From Prostheceraeus crozeri (Eukaryota > Platyhelminthes > Polycladida > Euryleptidae): DNA of 64,000 nucleotides. Positions 32,746 through 45,491 of this stretch are shown here, piece by piece. A program made the translations under genes and the position numbers. The notes under the pieces are model-generated. The model was not told the DNA's origin and made no database searches. It saw nothing but the letters and a program-made list of their open reading frames with translations. Where the stretch lies: positions 84,929-148,928 of the forward strand of contig CAJQUW010014377.1 of the NCBI GenBank assembly GCA_907163375.1, in the 5' to 3' direction. Within the stretch, counting starts at the first letter, position 1. Every line of letters starts with the position of its first letter.

Positions 32746-35700
32746 TTAAATTAGTTTCTTGAAAGAGGAAACTGTCAGTGCGCCTACTTGAATCTAAAAA
32801 CAAATATTAATAATATTCTATTTTCGTGAACTTCATGCTAGTAAGTAATACGGTAGATATTGAAATGAGATTTCTGTCGCCACCTGAAAGTTTGAAATCT
32901 TTAATAACAGTACTAATGACACCCCGTTTCTGTAAGCCTCAGCAAGTGTTTGAACAACTGTCTTACTCGAGCTTATAAAAAAGCGCACGTGATAATTTAC
33001 CATAGCGACTCCAGAAATTGTCAGTTCTCTCAAAATGAAATTGAAAATCGTTGTATGTTGATTAGCAAGCAGCCATTTCTCAAAGCCGAAAGTGACAGAA
33101 CGCACGTTCTCCACGAATTGATCCCTCATAGACTACCTTACACTGGCGTTCATGTCAGCCCTTCATGTCACACTGTAAGGATGAAAGACTCGTTCAGCGT
33201 TGCCACCAGTGTGCGGTTCCGCGCAGCTTCGCGGATGAGGGGTTTGAGCTGCGCGGATGGTCTGAGAAAAAAATTTTTTTTTGGGGTTATAAATTTAGAA
33301 GAGATATGTTTTTGAAGTCCCGGTAGCTTATTTCTTGCAAATACATGTATGCAATTAAACATTTTTTCTAGAACTACTACTTTGACTTTACACAACATGA
33401 TTCAACTTTCAGGATATCGATAAATATGTAGGTACGTCTATAGCTGAAAGTGACTCTGATTTGATTTCCGACTTTTCTTACTAGTGTTTGTGAGTTGCAT
33501 CGATTGGGATGTTTTGTTAAGGTTGAAAAAAAACGTATTTTCATTCACTTATGATAACTTATAACAACTTAGTTTAAGCTCAAAAGAAAATTAGCGCGAA
33601 GCCTGCTATCGATGTGGTTGAGCTAAAATGGTCATTCGTATCAATGAACTCGAAAGAAACAAATAGGTCTATACTCGTATATTTCTAAATTGGCTCACAT
33701 GTGCAGGAATCAGATTATGTGACTGTTATGACGCTTTATATCAGTTATATGCTTTGATCATCGTAGTATCACAATTATGGACATTTTAATATTCATAACT
33801 TAGTACTGAGATCTTATTTGACACATGAATATTCTAAAGCGTGTGAAATTTATCTTACATATGCGAGGCATTTTTTTTAACCTCGATTAACCATTTTATA
33901 ATAAGATGATATTATTCGTAAAAATTGTTGCTACTGAAACAATTAGCTTATTTCTATAACAAGTACTTTTACCAATTTTGACATTTGATGTACAGTTTGA
34001 TCAGTGTATTATAAATCAAATTTTTACAAGGAAATAAAAATCGGAAATGTCATAAAATCGCTCACAATTATACGATATATTTAAGCACGGTCAAAAATAC
34101 TAGATATTCATGAAAGTTAGGCCAGGCTAGAAACAAGTTTCCATCAACAGAAACTTTCCTTTCGTAAACATCTTCCATGAAACAAATCATACCAATCCAC
34201 TGCTTAGTAGATAGCTTCCAAGAACAATGAAAATATTGTCCTCACGGATACAATCCTAGTAAATCATAGGCTTGATTTTAGACCTTCATTTATACTACCG
34301 TGCATGGATACACTGCCTGCGCGGATGGGGTCTCGAGGCCCCGCTGCTCGTTTTTCCTTTCATGGCAAGCTTCATATGTCAATTTCAAAGCCATTATCCA
34401 TCATAACTCTTTGTTCACTACCTGTTTATAACGGCTGATTATCTCTGTTTTTACCAAAACTACACTTTTTTCTATCTGCAATGCATTGTCATAACTATGA
34501 TTTTTATTTAAAGCAATATATACACTGCTCTATTCTATGTGACTATATCGTGCTTTTTTATCACAGCTCCAACCAAGGCACGAAACCATGCTAGCAAGTT
34601 AGGGTTAGATAAGCATTCACGTACAATAAGCATTCACTAGGTTAGGATTAGGATTAGTAACTTCTAATTCGTTATAGAGTGTATCCATTTATATCTCGAG
34701 TCAATAACACACATGTATACTCAGAGCCTCTTATTCTTGTTGCTGGTTGTCACTCATGCAGTTCAACTCAAGCGGTATTGTGGTTCATACATTTCTTCAT
34801 TCCGAATCCTATTCAATTAGTTTGAAAAATGAGTGTGCTGCTACATGGCATACTGAGGTTCGGAAACCGCCGATTAGTAGATAATCATGTATAGAAAATG
34901 TAATACATTTTTCTGCAAGTGTTGCTTATCTTCAGGCGTAAATGGAATTAACAGTCAGATGTTGCAACTGTATTCACTTATTATTCAGCTTGCTTTATTT
35001 TCCTATACATTTACATATGAACGACATGGTTGATATTTTTCCTGAAATTTCCGGAAATTTTTATGAAATTTATTGGCCCTTGAGATTCTTCAAAAAATTT
35101 AATAATAAGATAGTTAGTGGTATGGGAGTTCGGAAACATATCACATAATCCGAAAATAAGGAAGGTAAGTTAACTTAATGAAAAGTCATGCTGTTGCTTT
35201 ATGAAATGATACCTTCAGTGTAGACGAAGGAAGTTCTGTTTCCTAACCATTAAAACAGATTTTATTATTTTGTCAACGTTTCAAGTGTATAATTCAATTT
35301 ATCAAGACGCACAGAATAGAATAAATTACATCTTTTAATCTTTTACGCTCAGGTTTTTATAGAGAATTTTTCACCAATTGGATGGGGTTGAATGTTTTGC
35401 ATAATTTGCAGTGCATGTATTTTAGTGCGTCTCCTGTATGTACATCGCCTTTTCTACATTTGACTTACAAGTCAATCACAGGATCCTTTGGCATTTCATT
35501 TTTCACTCGTCTTGTGAGGATGTATAATGTACTTAATGAATTATTTGTTTCATATTTGCGCTTCCTAAATGCTTGAACTCCTTATCTTTTCAGTTCCGTT
35601 CGAAAAAAATCTCAGGCGAACTGATATGTTCAAGCTACGTTGATATATGGGTATCACTGCATTTATTCCGTGTGCTGCGACCTAAACACATCCTTGCACA

Positions 35701-35847
35701 AGTGTTGGCTGCTTTCTCCGCTACACCGTCCACAAACGCGAGGAGTCGGACATAACTGAGATACTGAATCTCGGCGGGATTATCTTTTTCATTGTTCTGT
35801 TGTCTGTCTAATTATGTAAAAAAAATTGTATCCACAGTATTGTCTCG

Positions 35848-35945
35848 CGACGTCGACTGACCTGTAACGTCAGAAAATGGATGATTGATTTATACATTTT
35901 TTATGAATGTTTTTAAGAAACCTATTTAATAGAATTTTGTGTTTT
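35848..35945 (+). repeat. Dispersed repeat, copy 2
   Basis: This is the second copy of the repeat at 32653-32745, sharing GACGTC.ACTGA, ATGATTGATTTAT, GAATGTTTTT and CTATTTAATAGAAT in the same orientation. Confidence 0.5.
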
Positions 35946-36249
35946 GAAATACCAGTCAATATATTTGGAAATGTAGGGAGCTACTCGTCTTGCCCTGGAA
36001 TTTTTGTGAATTTTTGGATTGCAATATGACATCCTGGCCAGTGCGCAATCGATGAGGTGAATTCTTTATGATTGAGAAAATTCCTTATTTGAATATCTTT
36101 TAGATTTACTGTGCAGAGTAGCACGGTTCGAAAATTTTAGTAGCAGATGGAATATACTTGAGTTGATACTTAAAAACAGCTTTCGTCTCTCCTTGAAATT
36201 TATTGACCAGATTAAAATAATTAATTAAAAGATATGTACAACCCCTACG

Positions 36250-36277
36250 CGTTTCGAGCGTTCGCTCTTCCTGAGGG
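36250..36277 (-). other. Hammerhead-like hairpin in Penelope 3' region (tentative)
   Basis: On the minus strand the element's 3' non-coding end reads CCCTCAGGAAGAGCG AACGCTCGAAACGCG. GAGCG/CGCTC forms a stem closed by AA and is followed by GAAAC, as stem II and the GAAA of a hammerhead would be. The other core half reads CTCAGGA rather than CTGANGA, so one catalytic-core base differs. Penelope-like elements are known to carry hammerheads in their terminal repeats. This copy would not be expected to cleave. Confidence 0.35.
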
Positions 36278-36352
36278 AGTAATTCGCTAAAACCAACTGA
36301 TCTGGCCGCTCATGTGGGCTGCTTATATACACTGCTATCGGTTGAGAGATGT

Positions 36353-37825
36353 TTAAAATACCGTCAACTCTTTTCTTCGATTGATTTTTGGAATCAACTG
36401 TTTAATGTAACGAGCTTCAGTCAGTCTAGTGTCCAATGCATCTTTGCACTTATCAAGAATTTCAAGGTCAAAATCAGTCAAACGTTTTGGTCTACATTTC
36501 AGACAATGTTCTGCCATAGCACTCGAATCAATATTACCTTTATCTACAGCACGCTTGTGTTCATTAAAACGATGCTTAAAAGGACGCGAGGTTTGACCAA
36601 TATAGAAATCTTTACAATGATGGCGTGTAAATTTGTATACCAAAAACCGATCTGTACACTTCATCTTATTAGGCAAACTCTCACAAACAAGGCAACTTTC
36701 GTGTTTTTCTACTTTTTGTTTGAATTTCAAGGCATTATATAAAGTTTAAATAGGGAGCTAACAAGATTTATCGGTAACTCATATTTTTTAATTAATTTGC
36801 GGATATCACGATCAGTTTTATCGTTAACAAATCCGAGTTTTAAATACGTACTGTTTTTACGTATTTCCTTGCATCTTTTACTACTTTTCTTATGTTTTCG
36901 TTTCATTGAAAATCCATTTTTGCTTAATTTAGTTTCAAGTTTATTAAAAGCTACCTTGCAATCAGCTTCGTTGCTACATCTTCTCTTTACGTAGTTGATG
37001 CTATTATTTACGTAATTGTTTTTGATATGGTTAGGCACGTAACTATCGCTGCGCAGTGAAATACCCGAATGTATTTCTTTCTCAAACCATTTATAATTCA
37101 TACCTTTTGCCTTCTTTCACTGTGATGCTTATGTCCAAGAAATTAAGTGTAAGGTTTTTTGGAACTTCCAGAGTAAATTCAATATTCTCATCGATGCCAT
37201 TAAAACTTCTTAATATTACATCAAAGTCGAAGTCTTTGTCAAAGGGACCCATAATTACGTCATCAATGTATCGAGCATAAATGCTTGGAGATATATTGTG
37301 CTGTGATTTCAAAAGTTGCAGAGCTTAACTTTCAATACTATGCATAAACAAAACCGCAAAAGGCGGACTAAAATGGGCTCCCATAGGACAGCCTTTAATT
37401 TGAAGGTAATTTTTGCCATTATATTCGATCTCGTAGTTAAAACATACAAACTTGAGCATTTTTTCAATTGATTCTAAATCAATGCCAAAGTTATTTATCT
37501 TGTTCCAATTTTCCTTCGCAAACTCTATGACTGCCACAATAGCATCCATGATCGGTATACTTGGGTATAGGTTTTTCACATCTAAGGATATAAAAGTTGA
37601 ATTTTCAGTTATTGGGAAGTTATTGCTGTTTAACCGCTCAATAAGATTTTCAGTATTTGTGATGTGTGAAGGGACTAAGGTCATAAGTTGAGACACGATT
37701 TTGCTCAATAACCAGTCTACTTTTTCCGTGGGATTATTTATGCACGAGGCGATCGGCCGCAAAGGATAGACTCCGTTATTCGCCATTTTATGATCTTTCA
37801 ACGTAGTCCTTAAGTGGCTGGTTCT
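36353..37825 (-). pseudogene. Penelope-like reverse transcriptase and GIY-YIG endonuclease, broken
   Basis: Reading leftward: RTTLKDHK and PLRPIASCINNPTEKVDW, motif A TFISLDVKNLYPSIP, motif B GCPMGAHFSPPFAVLFM, a TAA stop at 37327-37325, then in the same frame motif C YARYIDDVIM and LNFLDISITV. A frameshift near 37095 leads to a thumb/linker (NYKWFEKEIHSG...). Another frameshift near 36729 leads to the Cys-containing linker CLVCESLPNKMKC and the GIY-YIG domain (FLVYKFTRHHCKDFYIGQTSRPFKHRFNEH). The order RT then GIY-YIG identifies an endonuclease-bearing Penelope-like element. The breaks mean no functional product. Confidence 0.88.
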
Positions 37826-40401
37826 CACTGGTTGACAAAATTGCGGAAAAATTGCAATATATATGTGATAATACAGAAATAGTGCAATTTATAATTTGAT
37901 GATATAAAACTATTACAATTTATATATAAACTAAAAAATTGCAGTTTCTGAAAGTTATATCTATTGCAATAAAATCATATGAAATGCAATTTTACTTAAG
38001 TATTGTAGATGGCGCTCAAAGAGATCAATGACTTAGAATATGGTTAGAATGTATGAATCAGATTGTCTGTAGGTGCGGTGACTTATTATTTTACGCCCGT
38101 ATTATAAGACGCATAACATTTCGATAGGCTCTTACTGACTTAAAATGACCGTATCACTCAACGTCTTTTGGAATTCATTGCAATGCAGTTGTAACATCTC
38201 AATGTCAGCTTAATGACGTAAGCAAGTTAACAATGAGTGACATTCAGCGGGTGCTCCATCCATCCACTTCTTCAGCAATTAAGATTCATCAATTATTCTC
38301 CTATCACCCACCCCATCAAAGTCTTCATTTCTCATTCACATTCATTAAACATTAGCATATGGGAAACTATAGCAGAGCGTTGATTTGAGAATCACGTGCT
38401 CCATCTCAATCATCATTCGTTGATTTTAACTTGTGAAACTTTAACATTTCTGTACATGTGATAGATTTCACTGAGCAGAAAATTGATATATATATAATTG
38501 GTTTTGAGTTCTAGAGCAATGAAAAGTTATGCTTGAAGCGTAAATCAAGGATCTAGATATCATTTGTGAATTAAGGGACATTTGAAATGATCTTCAGATC
38601 AGAAATGGAATGAAACATTCAACACAAGTGACAAACTTAATCACACGAAAGAGTCAGCGCTCCTTTTTAATTGGCTTAAATTTGATGATAGACCAATGAG
38701 AATACGCCGACGGCTTTCAATGGATAATGAAATTAGAATTTGCTGTCTTCGACGAATGAGAACTGCAAAACTTACGCTCCTGTTCTTTCAAATTAACTAC
38801 ACGTCTGTCGCATCGTTTTTTGTGTGATTAGCCATTGAGCGAAATAGTCTGTGAATAAGACATAAATAATATTCAACGTTCGCATAAATTTCAACCATTG
38901 ATAATTATTTATGTAACATATTTCTTTGAATACCCCGGAATACCCTTGAATTATGTATTAGAATGTTATGTTGTACCTTTAGAATGTAGAATTATGGTTA
39001 ATAATTATTTGAATTGAGACTCGAAACAGTAAGAGTCGCATTTTAATAACCTGTACTATTCATATTATAAATTGCATTGGATAGGTAGGAATATGTTTAG
39101 GGAGGAGAAAAGTGAAGACCTGGTGGCCTCGACATGTCGCTCGCCATGTCCATCAAAATCAAAACTCGAGTTCGGTAGACGAGAGTTATTAGAAAGTTAT
39201 CTTGAAGGTTTATTCGACTAACGCACGGCAAAAAGAAGTTAAAAACTATTCTTTAGCATTCATTTCCTATTACACATAGGGAAGAATAGGCAATCTCAGC
39301 CAATCAACTACGTACCGGCGTACCACCCATGCTCGAGGGATGTAACTTTCCCAGGGCCTATCACATATGTAATTATGTCTACCTTTATGTCTCACTCAAC
39401 ATCAGTTAGACGAATCAGTAAACGAGTCTACGAGAAGTTAGGTACCTGTATTTTCTTTAGAAGGAATACCTAACTTAATACGCTCTACATGTAGGCCTAG
39501 ATGCTTCGTAAAAAAGTGGGTTTGTTCTTGGAGCTACTAATTATACAGAAATTATTTACTAGCTTGTTTAGGTTATTTAAACGTACTTTGAATATGTAGG
39601 CCTACTGAAATGCTGAATGTGTGCCTATCACATGTAAAAGCCTACGACAAGAGGAAAAAATTATAAGATACCTAAGGCTTCCAGCTTAGTCCATTACATC
39701 CCGCATACTGGTTAACTTGAATTATGTAAACTACCAAATAACCCTAAAACAATCGCAATTATCGTGTCTCCCACACATTTTTCTACTGTGCTTATAGTAG
39801 GGCTATTAGGCTATCTTACAATTCGATCCCTTGTAGCTACTAGGGCTACCCGGTATTATGAAATAAGAGTTAGAACTTAAATGACATGATACAAAAATAG
39901 GCCGAAAATCTTGATAGTCTATTCGAAAAACCGAGTCTCCTACCTCTAAACTCATTTATAAAGTATTTTCCATGAATCCCTCCAAAATTATAGACCTATT
40001 ATCATTATTTACCTACGAGTATTAATCCGATTTGTTAAGATTTCCTACTACTTTTGAATCCGATTGGTCATTATATTTAAGAACAGATAAGTGGCCACGT
40101 GTATTTGAAGTTCTGAAACGCTGTCGATTTCCCTAGAGGAGAGATTTGCTAAAAGTAAAATTTCAAAAAAAGATCCTACGGCTAATTTTTCATTTACTTA
40201 AAATCGAGTACATAAACTTTATTTCAAACATTTTCATGGACGCATTCTACCTCCCAAAGTGTAGGTCCTACCCCACATAGGTTCTAAAAATTGAAAGGAT
40301 AATGGATCTGTTACTTTCGTGGTCCATTTTTACCCTTCAAACATTTGTCTACATTTGGTTTTGGATAATGGGATAGAATATTTTTACCCTTTTTATTTCA
40401 G

Positions 40402-43400
40402 ATTCAGTGATTCCGATGGAACATCAACATCTTTGAGGTCTAACAATAATGTAAACGAAAGTGATGAAGGAAATGACATCTGTATTGACGGAAATATGGA
40501 AAGTTATGTTGACCTTGGACAAGACAATGATAACGATATCGAAGGAGAATTCTACTGTGATGATTTGGAATGGAATGACGAGGAACATGAATTTTGGGAC
40601 ATGGAACACGCTGATTCTGAAAGTGAGTCTGCCCCTAAGGGTGACAAGGTGCTAGTTGTTTATATTGCTCTCATGTTAATGGTGATCGTCGAAAACATAT
40701 CTGTAGCTGCCTTCTATTCTGGAGGTGAGCAAACAAACGGATTCATTTAATAAGTAGCGCGTGCTTCTACGAGTATGTATATACTCGTATGTATGTACTA
40801 TAATGAAAAATGTTCAAATTTATTACATCAGTATTATTCTCTATCATTCTATAAATTCTCGATGTTCAATCTGTAAATGCCTTTGAAGTGAGAAGCAACT
40901 ATCTGATCGGTCAGGAACTGTAGTAGGAGGGAAACAGCATGACTAAAAGTGAAGACATCAGCTTTGCTGCGGAATGATAATGCTATGATAGTCTTATTCT
41001 TTCAGAGTATTAGTTTTAGGTTTTCGAAAGTAAAACACAATTTACATATATTGTTAACTTAACCAAAAAATGTTGCTGTCGGAAATCTATCTACTTTAAT
41101 TTGACTGAAGTTATCGGAATCAAAGAAGTCCTTATCGAGACAGGAGGGGTGGTGACTGCACAAGAATGTTCACATTTAACGAGTAATAAAAACTACGAAT
41201 CTGATGAATACCCTCAGCATCAAAAATTTTATCCACCACGACCGTGACATCGTAATGATCCTGGATTAACTTCAAATGCTGATGCGTTCAGATCAAATCT
41301 GTTTTCTATATCTTGTGACTTAAACTTGAAAGAAAAGATTAATCTGATCGTACTAAACGATATTGGTGTTGATCTTAATAAATAGGATATTCAGTTGTCG
41401 ATTTTATAACGTTATGTCGATGAATCTTTTCAATGTGCACCTATACACATGTACAATGTAAGTGCGTAGATGTATACCGGTACTAACATGCAGTGAGTGA
41501 CAAGTTCAAGAAAAATACGAACGGAGTTCAGTTCACGTTCATCTCCAAATTTTTGAACGCCGTTCAGTTCACGTTCATGATTTAGTTCATCCCGTTCACT
41601 TGCCGTTCATTTCATATTTGGTCTAAAATGACAGACAAAATTTCTGAAATCAATAGATAATGTTGCGAACATGCAAGTGATCATTATGTCGTATCAAGCA
41701 GAAATTGAAGTCACCAATATTGTATAGGAAACCTGAAAAGTAGGCCAATTCAGCTTCTCTTGAATGTGGTACATATACGAGTATCTTGATGTAGGCATGA
41801 TGCTTGAAAATGTTTGGTTGTTTGTAGGTTTATAGGCTAATACCGGTGTGCATATATAACCATGACTGTCACGCTGCTTAGAGATTACAAGGGCAGTGAG
41901 CCTATATACTTATCTGTTATGATGTACGTGTATAAAATTGTTATGATGTAGCTTTATTTACTACTCTTGTATGCTTTTCAGGTTATGGATATGGTTCATG
42001 AACGGCTCACGTGGAGATCTATGAAACGGGTGGTACAGCGTGCACTTCATGAAGATGGACCCGGCTTTGAGTTGCTGGTTGAACCTGATTGGGAAATGGC
42101 TGTATTCGATCTGCACTCCCAATTAAAGTGTGTGCTGGATGTTCATTTCGACAGCCTTCTGACCTTCGCGAAATACTGAAATTGGAAAATGGTGACGTGT
42201 TGTGCTCATCCGATGACTTAGATCTACGAGATCCAATTGTTTTGCATTTGCACTTATCGACCGACGGAGGGCAACCTTTCCGGTTCAAAAAAATGTCCTT
42301 GTGGCCTCTCCATGCTACCATTCTAGATCTTCCTCTGTACATCAGATCGAAAAAAGAAAATATCTTACTGTTTGGATTGTGGTTGAGTAGCACTAAACCT
42401 GATTGGAATCGTTTCGTGACTGAAAATTTGAAACATTCATTACTTTCACAAGTAACAACTTTAATGTGCAAAATTCAATGGTGGATTTTAAGGTCATCAT
42501 TCACACGGCAGTTTTCGATCTGCCAGCCCTCGCAAGTGTATTAAGTCATCATCAGTACAACGGACGTTTCGGATGCATATTTCGTTGTGCACCAGGTACG
42601 GTTACCAAGATAGGAAGGGGTTATAGCAGGAAGTATGGTGGAGTTATTGATATAAGATCAGATTCATCATATTCTGAATGCAGTCAAATTGCTCAACTAA
42701 CGGGAGAGCCAGTGTTTGGTGTTAAAGGACTTTCATGTTTGCAGCCATTTCTAAAGATACCTTCCCACATCTTATTAGATCCGTTACATTTACTATTCGA
42801 GAATTGTTCGAAACTTCTTCTTGCTAAGTTAGTTGATTCGTCATCCTTTCGATGTGCTTTTTTTCTGGGAAGGCATGTATCATACTATGATCAATTAGCT
42901 GATCGAATTCTCATACCTCAATTCGTGCAGCGACCAAGATCTTTAAATGAACTTAGTTTTTGGAAAGCACGTGACTTTCTATGTTACCTGTTTTATTATA
43001 GTATTCCTACAATATATGTGTCTCTATTTCATAAATCATGTAAGGAGTATGCATTTCATTTTCTAGCTTTTGTGATAGCTTCTAGATATTGTTACTCACC
43101 AGAGGCGAGGTCTCGACATGTTCGTATCCGTGATATTTTCGATTATTTTCACTCCAGGTTAAAGACATTGTACGATGTGAACATATGTACTATGAATATG
43201 CATTTGCTTCTTCACTTAGCCGACCAGTGTGAAAAATTTGGTGCTTTACCTTTTGGATCCATGTTCTCATTTGAACACCAATTTCTGAATTTCAAACTTT
43301 TCATTCATGGTAACACAGCAATTTTGAAACAAATTTGTGAGAAAGTGATGCTGATTAAGCGTGGCAGCACATTTTTGAGACGGGACAATTATGATAAAAA

Positions 43401-43881
43401 GCATGACTTATTGCGCATTACTTCTCTTCAAGATAACATTCGAAATGAAACAGTCTTCGTGGACCGAGGTCATGTTATTTACAGAAACAAGCCTTTCTAC
43501 TCAGAAGCGTACCGAAGGAAATCTAAAGGTCTTAGTACTGTTTACGAAGTACAGTCAGCTGAAGGACATAAGTTCGCAAAAGTTTTGAAGTTTGAGAGGC
43601 GTTCTGATGGAGAAATTACTGCTGATGTTGAATATTTGACACGACGATATGTCCCAATGTTCAGTTTTAATAATCTGGAGTTGCCCTTTGTATCGGAACA
43701 TGTTGTCGAAATGATAAACCAGCAGACTTTGTATTTCTTGGCATTTTACTCCAATATGTGTGACAGTATTTCTTTTGCTTGCATATTGGATCCTTGTATA
43801 GTTGTTAAGGATTTCGATTCGAGCATTGATAGCTCAATTTTATTGATAATGCCTTGCTCTTCTGTTTTTGAGTATAATTAG
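40402..43881 (+). pseudogene. CACTA Tnp2-type transposase, frame-broken
   Basis: A putative first exon (40402-40724, after TTTATTTCAG and before GTGAGC) encodes an acidic leader and a hydrophobic segment (VLVVYIALMLMVIVENIS). After TTTTCAG at 41981 the transposase follows. WPLHATILDLPLYIRSKKEN is the conserved block of the animal and plant tnp2 family. DLPALASVLSHHQYNGRFGC follows (as in ...QYNGYYGC), and later NMHLLLHLADQCEKFGALP and SMFSFEHQFLNFKLFIHG. Frame changes are needed near 42120 and near 42450, while 42466-43881 is open for 471 codons. Either the copy has decayed or small introns are missed. The upstream splice phase is also uncertain. Confidence 0.82.
41510..41615. repeat. GTTCA-rich tandem motif inside the CACTA element
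   Basis: GTTCAGTTCACGTTCAT occurs near 41528 and again near 41564, with further CGTTCA copies to about 41610 (inverse CGAACGG near 41518). It lies in the putative intron of the transposase gene. It may be the end of a small inserted element, but no TSD was found. Confidence 0.45.
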
Positions 43882-44726
43882 TTTCCTCCTAACTTACGGA
43901 CATGAAAGTTGGAAACTGATTTTAAGATTTTGGATGGGTGTTGTTACGTTTTATCATCATAGAAATCTGACACTATTATATTAATGTACTAGAACGGACA
44001 TCTGCATCAAAATAAATAATGTCGTGGTCACGCATCTCTGTTGATATTCTGTAGCTATACTATTAAACGGTTGCTTCTATTTGATGAATAGCGGAGTGTC
44101 ACAATTCAGTGTTCGGTCCCACGACCACGAATAAATCAGTCGTCATTTGAAGATAACATGGAAAACAGTGATCCTCTATTGACTTTGAAGTACTTGGTAG
44201 GCTACCTAACCGAGCCTTACCAAGTGAAATCAGCTGTATGCCATTCTAGTCTCATTATCTAAAACTAACGTTAAGATCCGATTTCTATGGTAATCAATAT
44301 CATACATTGGATTTTTGTCCACTTATCATGTTCCAGTAAAATGTTTCGGTGTCCTTGATCCTCAGCCATTTTACGTGAAAATTTTGTGCAGTTTTATGAA
44401 GTCTAAAATCTTTTTTCAACAAAAAATCTTGTGAATTAATTATTAATAGAAATCCGATGAGGATTGTTTTGTTTTGGCATTGCAATAAATATAACATTTC
44501 TTTATCGAAATTGCAATAAACATACCCAAAAATATAAAACAATTGCAAGTAATAGAAAGTGATATGAAATAATTGAAATTAATATAAAAAAATAAATTGT
44601 AAGAAATTACAATTCATCGGTATATTCCTCGTAATTTATTGCGCAAATTTATTGCAATTTTCCCGCAATTTTGTCAACCAGTGCTGTACCACAACTTAGT
44701 AATTTCTCGATTTCTTGTTTTTTAGA

Positions 44727-45462
44727 TTATTTTTGCAAACTGATAATAATTACATTAGCCTGGGTTTCTAACTTTGCGACGCTAGACTTTTTTAGCTTTT
44801 TGTAGGTATTTTCATCATTCAATATCTCTTCGGTGCTTTTTGTCAACGTTTCTCTTTCAATGACTTGTAGTCTGTTAGTCTTATCTGTAGGAACCACAGT
44901 AAGGTCATTTTGTTCTAGAAACTTACGAGAAACAATTATATCTTTTTGAATTTGCTTGTTTTGCTGTTTCTGAGACTGTATTAGCTTCAGCACGAAAAAG
45001 CTGTAGATTAGTTTCTTGGTTTTCGTTCATTCTAGGAGGCAAATTAACTTTATTCTTACTAAATGGAACACTTATGTTCCCCTCATCCGAGCAATCATTT
45101 TCAAACACTGTACTCCATCTCATACGATAAGTAAGCTTATCTAACTCTTTTTCAACATCACTAACAAAGTGTTTGTTAACATTATGAGGCACTCTGAATT
45201 TAGGACCTTTTTCCAAAAGTTTATTAAGAGTTGACGGTATCTTATCATCTCCACCTAAGGAAACAGACTCATCGAAAACAAAGCTAGTTCTTAAATGCTC
45301 CGAAGAAGGACACAGAAAGTCATCCTCGTACTGAAAAGGAAAAATAGGAGCTCCATCAACACGGCACTTCTTGAGTGGTGCAGGATACACTTTTCCACCA
45401 GTGATAGCACTCCACTTCTTTGTATGGGTCTCGTAGGTTTCATTCTCCAGCCGTCTCACCAA
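44727..45462 (-). pseudogene. Penelope-like element, N-terminal coding part, broken
   Basis: Minus-strand frames 45462-44923 and 44993-44727 overlap with a frameshift near 44990. They contain STLNKLLEKGPKFRVPHNVN, the N-terminal signature that precedes the RT in Penelope-like proteins, and VVPTDKTNRLQVI followed by an alpha-helical KSTEEILNDENTYKKL. They run in the same orientation as the RT part at 36353-37825, from which they are separated by the CACTA insertion. Confidence 0.75.
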
Positions 45463-45491
45463 AAGCTGTTTTTAAGTATCAACTCAAATAT

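Larger units (their letters stand above)
29726..36153. other. 6.4 kb without a recognisable gene
   Basis: The first few hundred bases may be LINE 5' UTR. The rest holds only weak traces: a possible hAT C-terminal remnant (31495-31614), a dispersed repeat in two copies (32653-32745, 35848-35945), and a short TTAGG-like run near 34598-34665. I recognise no exon, RNA gene or clear promoter. Confidence 0.55.
37826..44683 (+). mobile_element. CACTA/EnSpm DNA transposon inserted in the Penelope-like element
   Basis: The ends CACTGGTTGACAAAATTGCGG (37826) and its inverse CCGCAATTTTGTCAACCAGTG (to 44683) are terminal inverted repeats extending about 35 bp. The 2-bp CT flanks both sides (37824-37825, 44684-44685). 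Subterminal regions are full of short TTGCAAT repeats on both ends, a CACTA hallmark. The 6.86-kb interior encodes a Tnp2-type transposase on + (40402-43881). Long non-coding stretches (37860-40400, 40750-41980, 43890-44640) hold no other recognisable gene. Confidence 0.9.
36154..45491 (-). mobile_element. Penelope-like retroelement split by a CACTA transposon
   Basis: The parts 45491-44686 and 37825-36154, read on the minus strand, together give about 2.5 kb, the normal size of a Penelope-like element with reverse transcriptase and GIY-YIG endonuclease. A 30-bp sequence (AAAGCTGTTTTTAAGTATCA...) sits at both outer limits in inverse orientation (36154-36183 and 45462-45491). Flank-reversed terminal copies are known for this class. 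The interior is interrupted at 37825/44684 by the CACTA element. The coding region also has one stop and several frameshifts, so it is dead. Confidence 0.85.

Noticed and set aside
33200..34360. GCGCGGATGG-type GC-rich words at 33215-33260 and 34318-34350 as ends of a transposon
   Set aside because: Shared words are short and I could not define inverted termini or a target duplication.
34598..34665. TTAGGGTTAG and GGTTAGGATTAGGATTAG as interstitial telomere sequence
   Set aside because: Only a handful of imperfect units, interrupted by unrelated sequence; too short to call.
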